Shown here: positions 23,355-34,400 of the stretch, in pieces
How positions within the stretch are numbered: position 1 is the stretch's first letter
How the letters are laid out: each line of letters opens with the position of its first letter
NCBI RefSeq assembly: GCF_000224145.3
Contig: NW_004190863.1
Span: forward strand, 62,287 to 126,286
Source: Ciona intestinalis
Lineage: Eukaryota; Chordata; Ascidiacea; Phlebobranchia; Cionidae
Direction of reading: 5' to 3'
Length of the DNA stretch: 64,000 nucleotides
The notes under the pieces: generated by a model
Seen by the model: only the letters and a program-made list of their open reading frames with translations
The model's database searches: none
Told to the model about the DNA's origin: nothing
Made by a program: the position numbers and the translations under genes

Positions 23355-23460
23355 TCCTGTTTTGTCAATTTCTTTATTATGTTTTGTCAAAGTTCTTTTT
23401 ATATTTTGCCGAACCTTTTTTTCATGTTTTCTCATTTTTTTCACGTTTTGTCAAAATTTG
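23355..23460. repeat. Degenerate TTTTGTCAA-type tandem repeats
   Basis: The words TTTTGTCAA, TTTTGCCGAA and TTTTCTCAT recur about every 20-30 bases in a T-rich run. It is a low-complexity, minisatellite-like tract. Confidence 0.5.
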
Positions 23461-23799
23461 AAAAGGACAAGAAAAAAATATACTATAGCAATAGGGCAAA
23501 AAAATGAATGTTTCAACTAGATTTTCAAAGCGTACTGCAGTGTTACTTCGTGTTAATTACGTGTATTCCTATTAATAAATTCACTGAATAATCTAAATTA
23601 AAAATTATTTTAAACTGTCCCGTCTTACCCTGTGTGTTTTCGAATTTGTAAAGGTGAATACCTGCTTTTGTTGTGCTAATCGCTAAACAACTCCTCGTGT
23701 GTTTTAATATATTTTTTTGAATTAATGTCAATTAAAAAAGCAATGATCGTACTAATTCTTGGTATCCCACAAAAATCGTCATGTATTTTGAATTTGAAA

Positions 23800-23849
23800 A
23801 TATTGGGCAAAATGTGCTTAAGTGTCCTATTTTCCCCCACCCTACTATA
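23800..23849. mobile_element. MITE right-end fragment
   Basis: Only the terminal TTTTCCCCCACCCTACTATA remains. Confidence 0.6.
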
Positions 23850-24323
23850 CATGTATAGTGTAGCCTACCCATGAACAATTATGATGTAACAGGATTGGTA
23901 ACGAACAAGTTTAAATATGCTTTGCACAACTGATGCATGCGTTAATGACTTGTACATTTACACTAGTTATAAACCTTATATCGTCATTGAAAAACGTCTA
24001 TTTTCGAGAATTTGAACAAACTATAATCAAGCAGTAATTAATTTAAAAGTTAATATTAAAGTCTATGATGTTTAACTAAAAATACCGTTTCAAGTCCGAT
24101 CAATGGTGATAAGGTGTATAGGCTTTCAATGGGTCCCACTTAATTGGTGATAGTCTGATACAGGTGTCAATTGTTGTGCATTTATTCCCTACAAATAATA
24201 TTCCAATGACTCCTGATGATATTTAAATAGTCATGAGATGCAACCTTTATTGTGCGGCATATTTTAACAAATAATCAATTTTCACCCAAAGCTTGCACAA
24301 CCCAGCGTGGATTTTTTTAGTTT

Positions 24324-25777
24324 CTAGCTGTCTTGATTCGAGGTAGAAGGTTCAAACGCAAAACCGAGATCGGCTTTTAAATTTTCTAAGCTCTGCCTCA
24401 TGCTCCGTAGGTCGAGATCATTGGTTTGATTTGCTTCATAGTGTTCCATCACTTTTTCCATTATTCTGAAACAAGAGTCACAAAAAATGTAACAGGAAAA
24501 GAAAATACAGTTGATTGGGGTAAGATGGTTTATATTTTCGTTGAGGATGCGATTTTATATTTCTTTGAATGTTCTTTGTTGACTACCAAATGGGACGAGA
24601 AAATTGAATGAGTAGGTGTCCCATCTTTCCCCACCCTACTAAGCAACCAACCGTATCCTCTACTAGAGCGTTGTTAAATTACGAAATATAGGATATTATG
24701 TGCTGTTAAGAATATATTGATGAGCCTAAGTTACGCTATAAAAATATTACGTTGTTGAACTGGTTTTGGTCAATCTAATGTCGTCCGCAACCTCATTGGC
24801 AAACTTCAAATACTTTGTTTCTTCACATTCACAATCGATATTATTTTCGAATCTTTCAGTTTTATCTCGATGAGTTCTGTGCAAATCAAATTTGTTGATA
24901 CTAAATTAAAAGAATGAATGTAACTTGTTTTATCCTCGCGTGGCCGGAAAACGACAGTCGTTTTAACATGGGTGTTCAGCATACGCCTCGTGGAGCTTAC
25001 GAGTTACCATGAGTGTTATACTTTGTGGGTGTTTTTATTTCACCCTTTTTTTGTATGGGTGATAATTTGGACAAATCATTACTGACCACTGGGATTGACC
25101 AATTGCCGTTGAGTGTCTTGCCCAAGGACACATACGCCCACAACAATAGCAGCGACGAGCCTTGAACCCATTACGTCTAGGTTATAGAGGCACGCGAACT
25201 ATAGGTGTACTTCGCCACGACGCCGGAATTCACTTAATTGTGGTTTTAAAAATAAAGTACTCTGAGGAGACTTATAGCAAAACTACCTGTTTGTTTGATC
25301 ATAAAACACTTGAGTAAGTTCATCTAGAGATGTAGTCAATGCTTGTCTAACGCATTCTTGAACTTTACTGTTCGCTGTCGCTCGATCGCAGTCCAGAAGA
25401 TTAGTAATAGCATAGACACACTGTAGCTTTAAAGAAGACGACAGCCACCCGTTAAAAGCGACCTCATCATCGTATAAGCATTTCAGTGCAACCAAAAGTC
25501 GTTTAGAGCTTCCATTTAACATGTTCTTCCACTGGGACAAAATGCGGTCGTATTCTGGTGTTTCAAACCCTGGCGGTTTCGCATCTAACTTAAGAATTGG
25601 AGGGATTGTCCCTTGTTTCATGTGGTGCTGCAGCAGATTGGAGAAAAGGGAAAACTTGATTTGTTTTATTTTAGCAGACACGAGACCTCTAAGAAGGGCG
25701 TGTACTAATTCATCTCTTTCTTCATCTCCGGCCAGAAGAATTGCTCTAGGTTTTGAGATACCACGTCGTTTTGGCAT
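24324..25777 (-). CDS. Unrecognised 260-residue protein, three exons
   Basis: Exons on the minus strand are 25777-25287, 24900-24751 and 24465-24324. Phases join to one frame from MPKRRGISKPRAILL to FAFEPSTSNQDS. The basic N-terminus is followed by a mostly helical, Leu-rich body (RDELVHALLRGLVSAKIKQI; SLKLQCVYAITNLLDCD). A charged segment has CECEETKYLKFANEVADDIR, and an acidic helix ends the protein (EANQTNDLDLRSMRQSLENL). No signal peptide, membrane span or catalytic motif is visible. Intact splice sites and a sensible C-terminus argue for a real gene. It is divergent from EIF4E3, 921 bases apart. I do not recognise the family. Confidence 0.75.
24512..24640. mobile_element. Palindromic MITE, internally deleted, intron of the 260-residue gene
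   Basis: Left TTGGGGTAAGATGG and right TTTCCCCACCCTACT are kept, and about 60 bases of the middle are missing. Confidence 0.75.
24911..25225 (-). mobile_element. SINE, full length, intron of the 260-residue gene
   Basis: The longest copy in the window, running from the TAACTTGTTTTATCC tail through body and head to CTTCGCCACGACGCCGG. Confidence 0.8.
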
Positions 25778-26698
25778 TTTGCGGATATTTTTAATAGAAC
25801 AACGAGTATGTTATTATCACAAAATTTTTTTATGCTTACCAACCATTAAAACCAGTATTTGTGACTACATAATAAGCTTTATTGCTACTTTCCCGTTGAT
25901 ATTAAAGATACTGTGTGAAAATTAATGCACATAGGCGAACTTAAACGTTCGATAAAGTTTCGATGGAGTGCCTTAAATGATAGGTGTACCAATATTGCTG
26001 TTCGGTTCAAAATAAACTACAGCTCTAATTAGCTTCAATGTTTGAGAGTTCGTATATATAAACATGTTTTTATATGGACTGTAATTAGCGCTACCATTTA
26101 TTTTACAAACAAATTTTACTTGGTAATTTGGTGACCACATTTAAAGTTAAGTCTCAGTCACAGAAATCGTTTAATTACTTTGTTTGCGTCAATAATTGTT
26201 GTCCAAAACAGCGAAAGTCGAGGGCAGATTTACAGAATTCTCACCGGCCATTTCTCCCAACTTACAGATCACGTGACCAAACAAAAGAACAACATTCTCA
26301 TGAGAACAACAAACTTGGTTTCAGGTTTTCAGTTCCTTAGCGGAAATTAAAAATACCCGATGTTGGTTAAGCTGATCGGGCCAAATATTGAGAAAACAAC
26401 AAAGAAACACAGATACAGTTCTTTAGAAATTAATATAAGGAACACACGATAATGATAGCTTTTAGAATAAGACGTTTGTACACGTTTCGCTAGTTGAATC
26501 GAAATATATGGCAGCTTTATACTGTATAATACGTGATTATGTGAACGTAGGTAATTGGTAATGCGATAGTCTAGCATGAATATTCTCATATGATTTATTG
26601 TATTCGGGTTTAATTGATATTTTTGTTTACTGTACCGAATCTGTGTTGATATTTTTCATGCCTTTCAACAGTTGTGCAACTTGTTCTGTGCATTAAGT
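25778..26698. promoter_or_regulatory. Divergent intergenic region upstream of the 260-residue gene and EIF4E3
   Basis: No exon or major repeat copy is seen. Because the two genes point outwards, both promoters must lie here. A TTTCAACAG acceptor-like site at 26663-26671 lies 27 bases before the EIF4E3 ATG and could receive a spliced leader. No core promoter element was identified. Confidence 0.4.
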
Positions 26699-29600
26699 AT
26701 GGCCAAAGCTCTGTTTGCTGGTGGTGTGGACGTAGAACATATATTTGGCAATAAGTTCAATAAAGCAAGTCGTGATAGGAGTTCTTCACCTGTGCCAATG
26801 GTCAATGGTGAATCTCCAAAGTTGTCGCGAAAAGCGATTTCAAATCTTGGAGACACAGAGAAAACTGGAGTTCCATTAAATTCAGCATGGACTCTCTGGT
26901 TGGACAGGTATTTAGAATCTAATATTTTGTAAAATAAAATTTGTCATGCATTTTTATACGCATGTTTTTACTTTGAGTTACTTACCATGTGAAAATAAAT
27001 TGGTAACATTCATTCATTTGCGCCAAGTGGTTAGAACACTTGCCACCAGCCCAGAGGATATGCATATGTGTCCTTGGTGCAAGACACTTAACGGCAACTG
27101 ATCACAGGGGTCCCTTATGGGTTGTATAAATTGTCAACCATACATAAAAATGGAATAAATCCCCCAAAATAATCACCCACAAAGTTACATACGTGCTAAC
27201 TCGTAATCGGGCACGAGTGTATAAAATAGCCACGTTATAACTGTCATTACCACAAAGAAAAATAAGTTACAAATATTTAGATCTGTTCCGAATCTAACTG
27301 CGTCTGAGTATGAAGCAAATTTGAGAAAAATTTACACAGTTTCAACCATTGAGGTACGTCTTTATCTTTACTACCTATTATTTAACCCAATTATCCAATC
27401 TTTTAACAAAAATTTACAGAGTTTCTGGGGTGTGTATAACCATATACCTCCACCAAGCCGACTGATACCGAGGTATAGTTATCACTTGATGAGAAACAAC
27501 ATTCGACCAGTTTGGTGAGTGAAAGCATTACAATTATTTTAACAAATATATATTTAGCATGGTGCGTGGAGAAATTGCATCAAACCAGGATACACCAATT
27601 TTAAATCTTTTTTCTAGCATTGTTGGCAAGTTTTTGGGCTGACATTTTTTTTATTGCTTCAACTCAGTGGCCACTAATGGGTTGTGAAAGTGTAAACCAT
27701 ACAGAAAAATAATAACCTAATCTCCTAAAGGTGCATAAGTGGTAACTTGTTATCGGTACTGTCATTATGCATAATGGATTCTACAAATTGGCAGCCACTT
27801 TAAAAAAAGTGTCTGTGCATTTCTGCATTGTAAAAACTGGTATGACTATGCTACAAATTGTACATGTAAAACAATGGTTCAGTGGTTTAATATATTCTTT
27901 GTTGTTATAAACAGTTCAAAAGAACGCACTCAACAGGTGTTGAAATCTGACACTATTTCATCACCATCTGTTTATGTTGTTATCAGTTGGCGTATGTGTT
28001 TAGGTTAGGAAAACATGTTGTGTGTCATGATTCGGGAAATTGCATCTTTAAAATGCATTTAAATACACTCTGAAAGTTAAAATTCGAAAAATTGTATTTT
28101 TAAAAACCATTTAAATATGATTAGATAGTTGAAGTTGTATTTTATTACTGGCAAACTCCAACTTTTAAGTTCCTCATTTAAAACCAAGGAATAAAATTGT
28201 TTAAATGACCAGATTTGCTTCTGTGCTAAAAAGTTTAATGGAATGTGTTTTAGATCATGGCCTACTTGAGATATCTCTAGTAGCTCATGTTTAGATTCAC
28301 AGAATTTATTTACAGTTAAAATAATTAAATACGAGCACAACAGCCACACTTTTTAACTGACACTCTCTTTCCCCCACTTTTAATCCATAGCATGTTTTAA
28401 CAACTTGTTTTGCTGTTGATTCCCTTCTCATTTTTTCATTATTTATAAGGAGATGAATAGAAATTATGTTATGTTATATACAAGTTTTAAAACATTTCAA
28501 ATATAATTTTTTTTTTTTTTCAGGGAAGATGAGGTGAATGCTAATGGTGGAATGTGGAAGCTTAGATGCCACAAATCTGTTACTGTAAGCTGTTATATAG
28601 TTTGCCATGATATTGTGAAAAACATCTTTTTTGTCCAATGCATCATTTTTTGTTCTGTTATAGTATTACTTGACCCTATTCTCAGAGTCAAAAATAGTGC
28701 ATGGCAAAGGCGGTCACTGTTTATCAGTATTAAAAATTGGTGTTGAACGAATACAGCATTTTTTCAATGGCTTTGAATGCTTGCGGAATCATATTAAAAA
28801 TGAAAAACTTAGTAGTTTGCGAGTTTAAATTAATTTAATTTTTACTTTGCAGGACAATGTGTGGAATGAACTGCTACTGAGTTGTATTGGTGAACAGTTT
28901 ACTGGTTATGTTAATAAAGGTAAGTTATTCTGCACTTTAAAATGTTTGTTGTACATGGCATTTTATAATCTATTAACATTGTTTGCATTTGAAAATGTTT
29001 TACTTAGCTGTAAAATTGGGTTGTGAAATTGTTGACAGTAAAGTTTTTCCCTCACTTTTTTTCCAGCTACATCAATTTATAATCTACTAACATTTTTTTG
29101 CATTTGAAAATATTTTACTTTAGCTGTAAAATTGGGGTTATGAAATTGTTGAGAGTAAAATTTTTCCCCTCTTTTTTTCCAGCTCGGTTACCGATTGGGT
29201 GATGGTCAAATAAAACTGCAACAAAAGTGTAAAGTAATTAGTTATTATCCAAATTCAGCCATGATTGCCCAAGTTCCTGTTCTACAAATCTAGCCTATTT
29301 AACTCCAAAACAAAAATCATATTTTATGATCTTGTTTATTGCCAGGTGATGACATTATTGGTCTAAGTGTAAGCATTCGAAAGAATGACGACCTCGTCCA
29401 AGTATGGAATATCAACTCATCCAATATAGAACAATGCAAAGTACTGGAGAAAATCAAAGAAGTTTTGCCACACGTCATTTTCGAAACCAGTTTTTACAAA
29501 CGTAAGATCTGTGGGTGTGGTAAAATTGAATTTTAAACCAAAATGATCGTATTCTATATGGGTGATGTCGAATGGCAGGACACACTGTGTAAGACCTGGG

Positions 29601-29801
29601 ATTTAGACAAAAATTGAAAACTGAGATAATAAGCGGCAATTAAAAAACAACAGCTGCTGCACGAACAAAATCAGTTTCTTACTTTTTCAAAGATTTCGAT
29701 ATAGTGCTGCTAATAACAACTACCTGTAACAAATCTCTACAAAATATTTATTTTTCACAGCCCATCAGTTACACAGAGCCTTTGAAGGAAGAAAAATGTA
29801 A
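26699..29801 (+). CDS. EIF4E3: Eukaryotic translation initiation factor 4E, class III
   Basis: Seven exons: 26699-26907, 27281-27353, 27420-27514, 28524-28584, 28853-28919, 29346-29501 and 29761-29801; 233 residues, phases consistent. It binds the mRNA 5' cap. The fold is clear: PLNSAWTLWLDRS (Trp at the canonical 43 position), YEANLRKIYTVSTIESFWG, RPVWEDE (the cap-stacking Trp102 equivalent), ELLLSCIGEQF, IIGLSVSIRKNDDLVQVWN, and the end HQLHRAFEGRKM. The residue matching Trp56 of eIF4E-1 is Tyr (EYEANL), which with Trp43 fits the class III signature (Cys or Tyr at 56). The ATG at 26699 was chosen because codons just upstream have no methionine start. AATAAA occurs at about 30313. Confidence 0.94.
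27020..27250 (+). mobile_element. SINE, EIF4E3 intron 1
   Basis: Forward copy with a diverged head, ending ~30 bases before exon 2. Confidence 0.65.
27655..27770 (+). mobile_element. SINE fragment, EIF4E3 intron 3
   Basis: Mid-body fragment (AACTCAGTGGCCACTAATGG onward). Confidence 0.6.
28330..28440 (+). repeat. Dispersed repeat shared with 8775-8885, EIF4E3 intron 3
   Basis: Contains ACTTTTAATCCATA and GTTGATTCCCTT, in the same order as the VPS18 intron copy. Confidence 0.55.
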
Positions 29802-31489
29802 AAAGTTTATGTGCCTCCAACTTTTGTTCACTGTTTGTTATTCTAAAATCTAAGAAAATAATTTTACTTCCAGCGTGCAATTATTCCTAGCATTATCAAC
29901 CCTGCTGTTGGTTGAGGAAATTATCAGAATATTTAGTATTTTACCAACTGCCAAAAACACCACTTCCATTTTCACATGCAGCAAATGTGTGATTTTCACA
30001 TGTATTAAATTTGTGGCAAATAACAGACGCTATTCTATCATTTATTTGTTTTTATCAGAAATGGTTCCATAATACAAAACCTTGTTTTGTTATTTTTATG
30101 TAAATTATCTGTTTGTAGTTCGTACTGATTCTGTAAATATGATTTCTTTTGACATATTGTTGATGTTCAATTAATTAGTCTTTGTGATCGTCCTGCGCTT
30201 ACATAGTTTTCAAGCACTTCACAAGTAACCGTTTAACACTTCGCCAATACATAGTCATGTGGTTTAACAATTCAGGTTTAACTAGTGTTGTGTTTTGTGT
30301 TAGAAGAAAGCAGTAGTTTTGAATAAAAGAAGTTTTAAATGATTTAACCCTAAATATTTTGAGGTCTCTCGTGAGAAAAGGGTAGTTTTGAGTGATTTAA
30401 CACCAACATTTCACGCTCAAACTCTTGAAAAAAAGAGATAAGAAAATTTAATGCCAAAAAAAGAGATAAAAACATTTAATGCCCCGACTCGTGTTTTGTT
30501 AGTCACATGTATTTTTTATCATAAACTTTTTTTGTGTCACTTACTAGTTGCTGGTACTATGGCAGTGGTGAACTTGCCTGCCCCTAACTTAGAAGTTATG
30601 GTTGTGGGTGTTCTTGGACAAAAGACACTTAATAGCTATTTCACCAACCCAGTGGATTGTTTAAATTATCAGTCATACATAAAAAAAGGAAACAAATCTA
30701 AAGCAAAAAAACAACCACCAGCTGTGGTAACTTGTAGGTGGCTTTTAATGAGAAAATAACACCCATAAGAGCCCAAATGGTGAAGGTCAAACTTTATTGA
30801 AAACAAACCAAATCCATACACACAATCTTGAAGCATGACAATTTTTTTATTAACACAAAAGTAAAAAAATAACACAGGATGAAATAACCGTTTAACTTGT
30901 GTAGAGATAACTTAACAAAGCCAAGACATATAGGTATTTTTAGGGGCCTATTAAAGTGTGATAAAAGTACAACATACAGAACAAAACACCCAATACAGAA
31001 CAACTTACTAATCAATTAACAAAAAACCTGGATGCTACGTGTTGAAATCAGACTTCAAAGAGTAACAAAAAAGAAGGCACCTGATTCTGCACCTAGTCTA
31101 GAAGTAACTAATATGTTTTGCTTGTTGCTTCAGTAAGACACAGATGAATAGAAATTGCAGCCTATTCCCAGAAATTGTGTATCTTTAAATGAAAGTGCAA
31201 TTTACTGGCGAACCCAAGCTTCATGTTATATATGGAGTACACAGCACGTCTTCTATTCGGATAAATGTAAGAAACACCCTTCAGTTTCCATAGGAAAATA
31301 TTGCACTAACTGTAATGTGTTGACAAGCGGATGAAGCAGAAGTGAAACATGTTCATTACCTTTCAATTCTCTTTGCGTAGGAATAGCTTTTGTGGTAAGA
31401 ATGAGTGCAATATATAAGGAAATACAAACTTACACAACATGTTTGGGTTATTACAACTCATGAACTTTTTGCTGGCAGGACAAAGTAAG
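29802..31489. other. 3' UTRs of convergent EIF4E3 and SLCO genes
   Basis: No further exon was found. A SINE copy (30555-30740) lies between the two transcription units. TTTATT at about 30794 on the plus strand is a possible polyadenylation signal for the minus-strand transporter. Confidence 0.5.
30555..30740 (+). mobile_element. SINE between EIF4E3 and SLCO
   Basis: Forward copy with readable head remnant and shortened body. Confidence 0.6.
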
Positions 31490-34400
31490 TTACATAGGCG
31501 ACTCTGTAACTCTGTGGTGACTTGGAGATGATTCTGTCGCAACCAGACGAGCTGGTTTGTAAGACAAGAGGGCAAGACCAAAAAACAAGATGCTCGCACC
31601 CTGTTAAAAGTTTTTTTTATAAAAAAGTTTGGCCTGGTTTAATGGATAGGCGCTTATTTTGACAAAAGGAGTGTGCGTTCTTGGGCAAAACTCACAGATA
31701 TTGCTCCAACCCAATGGTCTCTAATGGGTTGCGAAAGTAAAAAAAAAACACCCACCAAAATTTAAAAAAACAAACTTTTTTAAACTTACCTTGTAAATAA
31801 CGGAGAGAATTAAAAGACTGAAAGAAAGCTCTTGGTTTTTATACATCACACATGAACCTAGACCCTCTGCACATAAATCCCGCTTATTCCAGATTTGGCA
31901 AGTGCTGTCAATCATGGCACCAAATATAATGGGGCCGGGTATTGTACCCAAGGTTCGAATCAGAATCCACTGAACACCAACAGCGAGGGAACGCAGGTGT
32001 TGGGGGAAACAACTGGAAGAAATGAAAAAAATAGTTTATAGATATTTTTGGTGGAAAATTAGTGAAATACATAAAAATGATATATAGTTTGTTCATTTTG
32101 AGTAAAAAATTTTTGAAATACAGTTGGTTTGTGAGTAGTTTTTAGTTAAAGATAAGTAAAAGTCCATTCATGAGCAACTTTGTAAAATAAAGTGACATAC
32201 AGTTTGTTTTTGAGTATATTATAGTATAATACAATTCAGTTGATTTTTCACTTCAAAGAAGATAGTAAGATATTCAAGAAGTCTGATAAAGTACAAAATA
32301 AAGATCATAACATTAAATACCGCAACGACAGGTCAACTCCAGGAACAGCGCACATAAACGTTGTTCCAATCACAAAGAACAAACCAACTAAAATGAGATT
32401 TTGCCACCAGCAGATCTTAAAGCACTTGCCAGGGTATGCCTTTCCTTCTGTACAAGTTATAAATAAAAAAGTTATCTATTTTTTTTTTCATAATTTTTTT
32501 TATCAAATATATATATATATATACATATATATATTTAAAATAAATAAATGAATGAAAAACGGCAAACAGACTACTTTTAGTTTTCGCTTGCGTGTTCTAC
32601 TGAGTTATTACGAAGTCTTGTTGTTTTTTTAGTACCAGATGTGTCATTGAAAAATTATTTATATTATGCCTGGTAGCAGAAATAACAGAACTCTATACCA
32701 TGCAGTACATTTGCATACCAATATAATGGGTCAATTAATAATCAGTTGTTCAAATTAACACCTTTGCTGATGAAAGTATATATATTTAAAGTCCACAGAA
32801 AAACTCTGCATTATTTATCCCAACCTGTTATGACATGATTGGAATTATTGTTCTTCTGCATTGGGGGAATACAGGTGCAGTTGGAGAATATCTGAAAAGT
32901 TTAAATAATTAATGTATCTCAGAAACGCCATCTGTCTCATTCAATTTCAACAAGAATTTTATTGATTTCTGTCAGATAGAAGGTAATTTCACCCACCTTT
33001 TCACCGTTTGATGCGACATGCAGTTTGCAGCCGGCAAAACACGAAGAGTAATATGTCACCCCATCAAACCCGCACACGGGGGCAAAGGAGTTGATTTTAC
33101 AACTGCAGTTCTCGTTGCAAGGGTGAACCGGCAGCTGAGGTTGTAGTGGGGCATCACTGCTGTGGGGATGGAATTTAATAATTTATCTACGTTTAATTGT
33201 TTTTTGAGGGAAACGGAAACTACATGACAGTGGTGTGATGATAAAACTGAGCAGATAAATATTTTGTTGCATAAGGTTTCAACTGTAATTGGATAGCGTA
33301 GTTGAATAAATGTAGTGTGCGCTATATAGAGATACTCTCATGAACTGTGACGCAGCCAGGGGGTTCAGAAGTCGTGAACCCCTTTTAAAAAACTCTAATG
33401 AAAAACTATTTTTTGAATCCCAGGAATTTTTTTTGGCTTTGCCACTGCTCATAAATGTTCATATTTTACAATTTTTTTTTATCTTTTTTAAAATGATATT
33501 GAAGATCAAAATATTGAAAAAACAATGAAAAGGGCATTGAAACCCTCGTTAAAACATGCTAGAAATAAAAATAAGGGATAAGACTGAGTTGTTATTAAAA
33601 CAAATTAACCCAACACCCACAAAAAATAAGCATTTTATTTTTTTTAGTATAGTAGGGTGGGGGAAAGACATGCAATTTGAAAAAAAATGTAAAAAGTTTA
33701 TCTTCAATTAAGATAGTTAATTAGGAAACAGTACATACAGTATAGCATACAAAAAAGAAACATCTGCTGTTGTTTTTCATATTGAATATCAAATAAGAAA
33801 TAACATGGTTTTCATGAATAGTTTATGTTCTATAAATACAAACATTTTCAAGAGGAAACTGTCCTAAAATTTTACTGTCGTAAAATTAAAACTGTTTTAG
33901 CAAATTTGAAGTTTTTTTAGTATAGTAGGGTGGGGGGAAATGGGAAACATTTTCATTCTATTTTCTTGTCCCATTTTGTAGCAAATAAAGAACATAAAAA
34001 AAATACAGAACTGCATCCTCACGCCTTTGAAAGACCGTTGTAAATTGTTGTTTAAAACATGATCAGGATATTTGTAATTATGTGCTAAAGATGTCCTATC
34101 TTTCCCCAGCCTACTATATATTGTTATACAAACTACCTGCAATTTAGTTTTATGTGACAATATGCTGAAGTAATAGTTTAAAATAAGCAATTTTAAAATA
34201 TAAATATTTTTTTTAAATTGTTAATTTGCAGAAAGGCAGATTATTAAGCTGTGAAACCAGAGACATGAATTAGTTGGCCCACAATATCCGGCACTTATCC
34301 ATTACTGCTAATACCCAATAAGAGGAACACCTGTTTTTGCCAAGTCAATACTTTCTTTGTGGTATAAATGAATAATAAATGGCCAAAATTCATCAAAACA

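Larger units (their letters stand above)
22284..24323. other. Gene-free stretch
   Basis: No supportable exon. It has a MITE end near 23849 and a run of TTTTGTCAA-like units at 23355-23460. A short reading frame at 23083-23340 has no family features. A TATATATA-type stretch at 23037-23045 beside a GC-richer segment could be a promoter, but no gene is visible after it. Confidence 0.5.
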
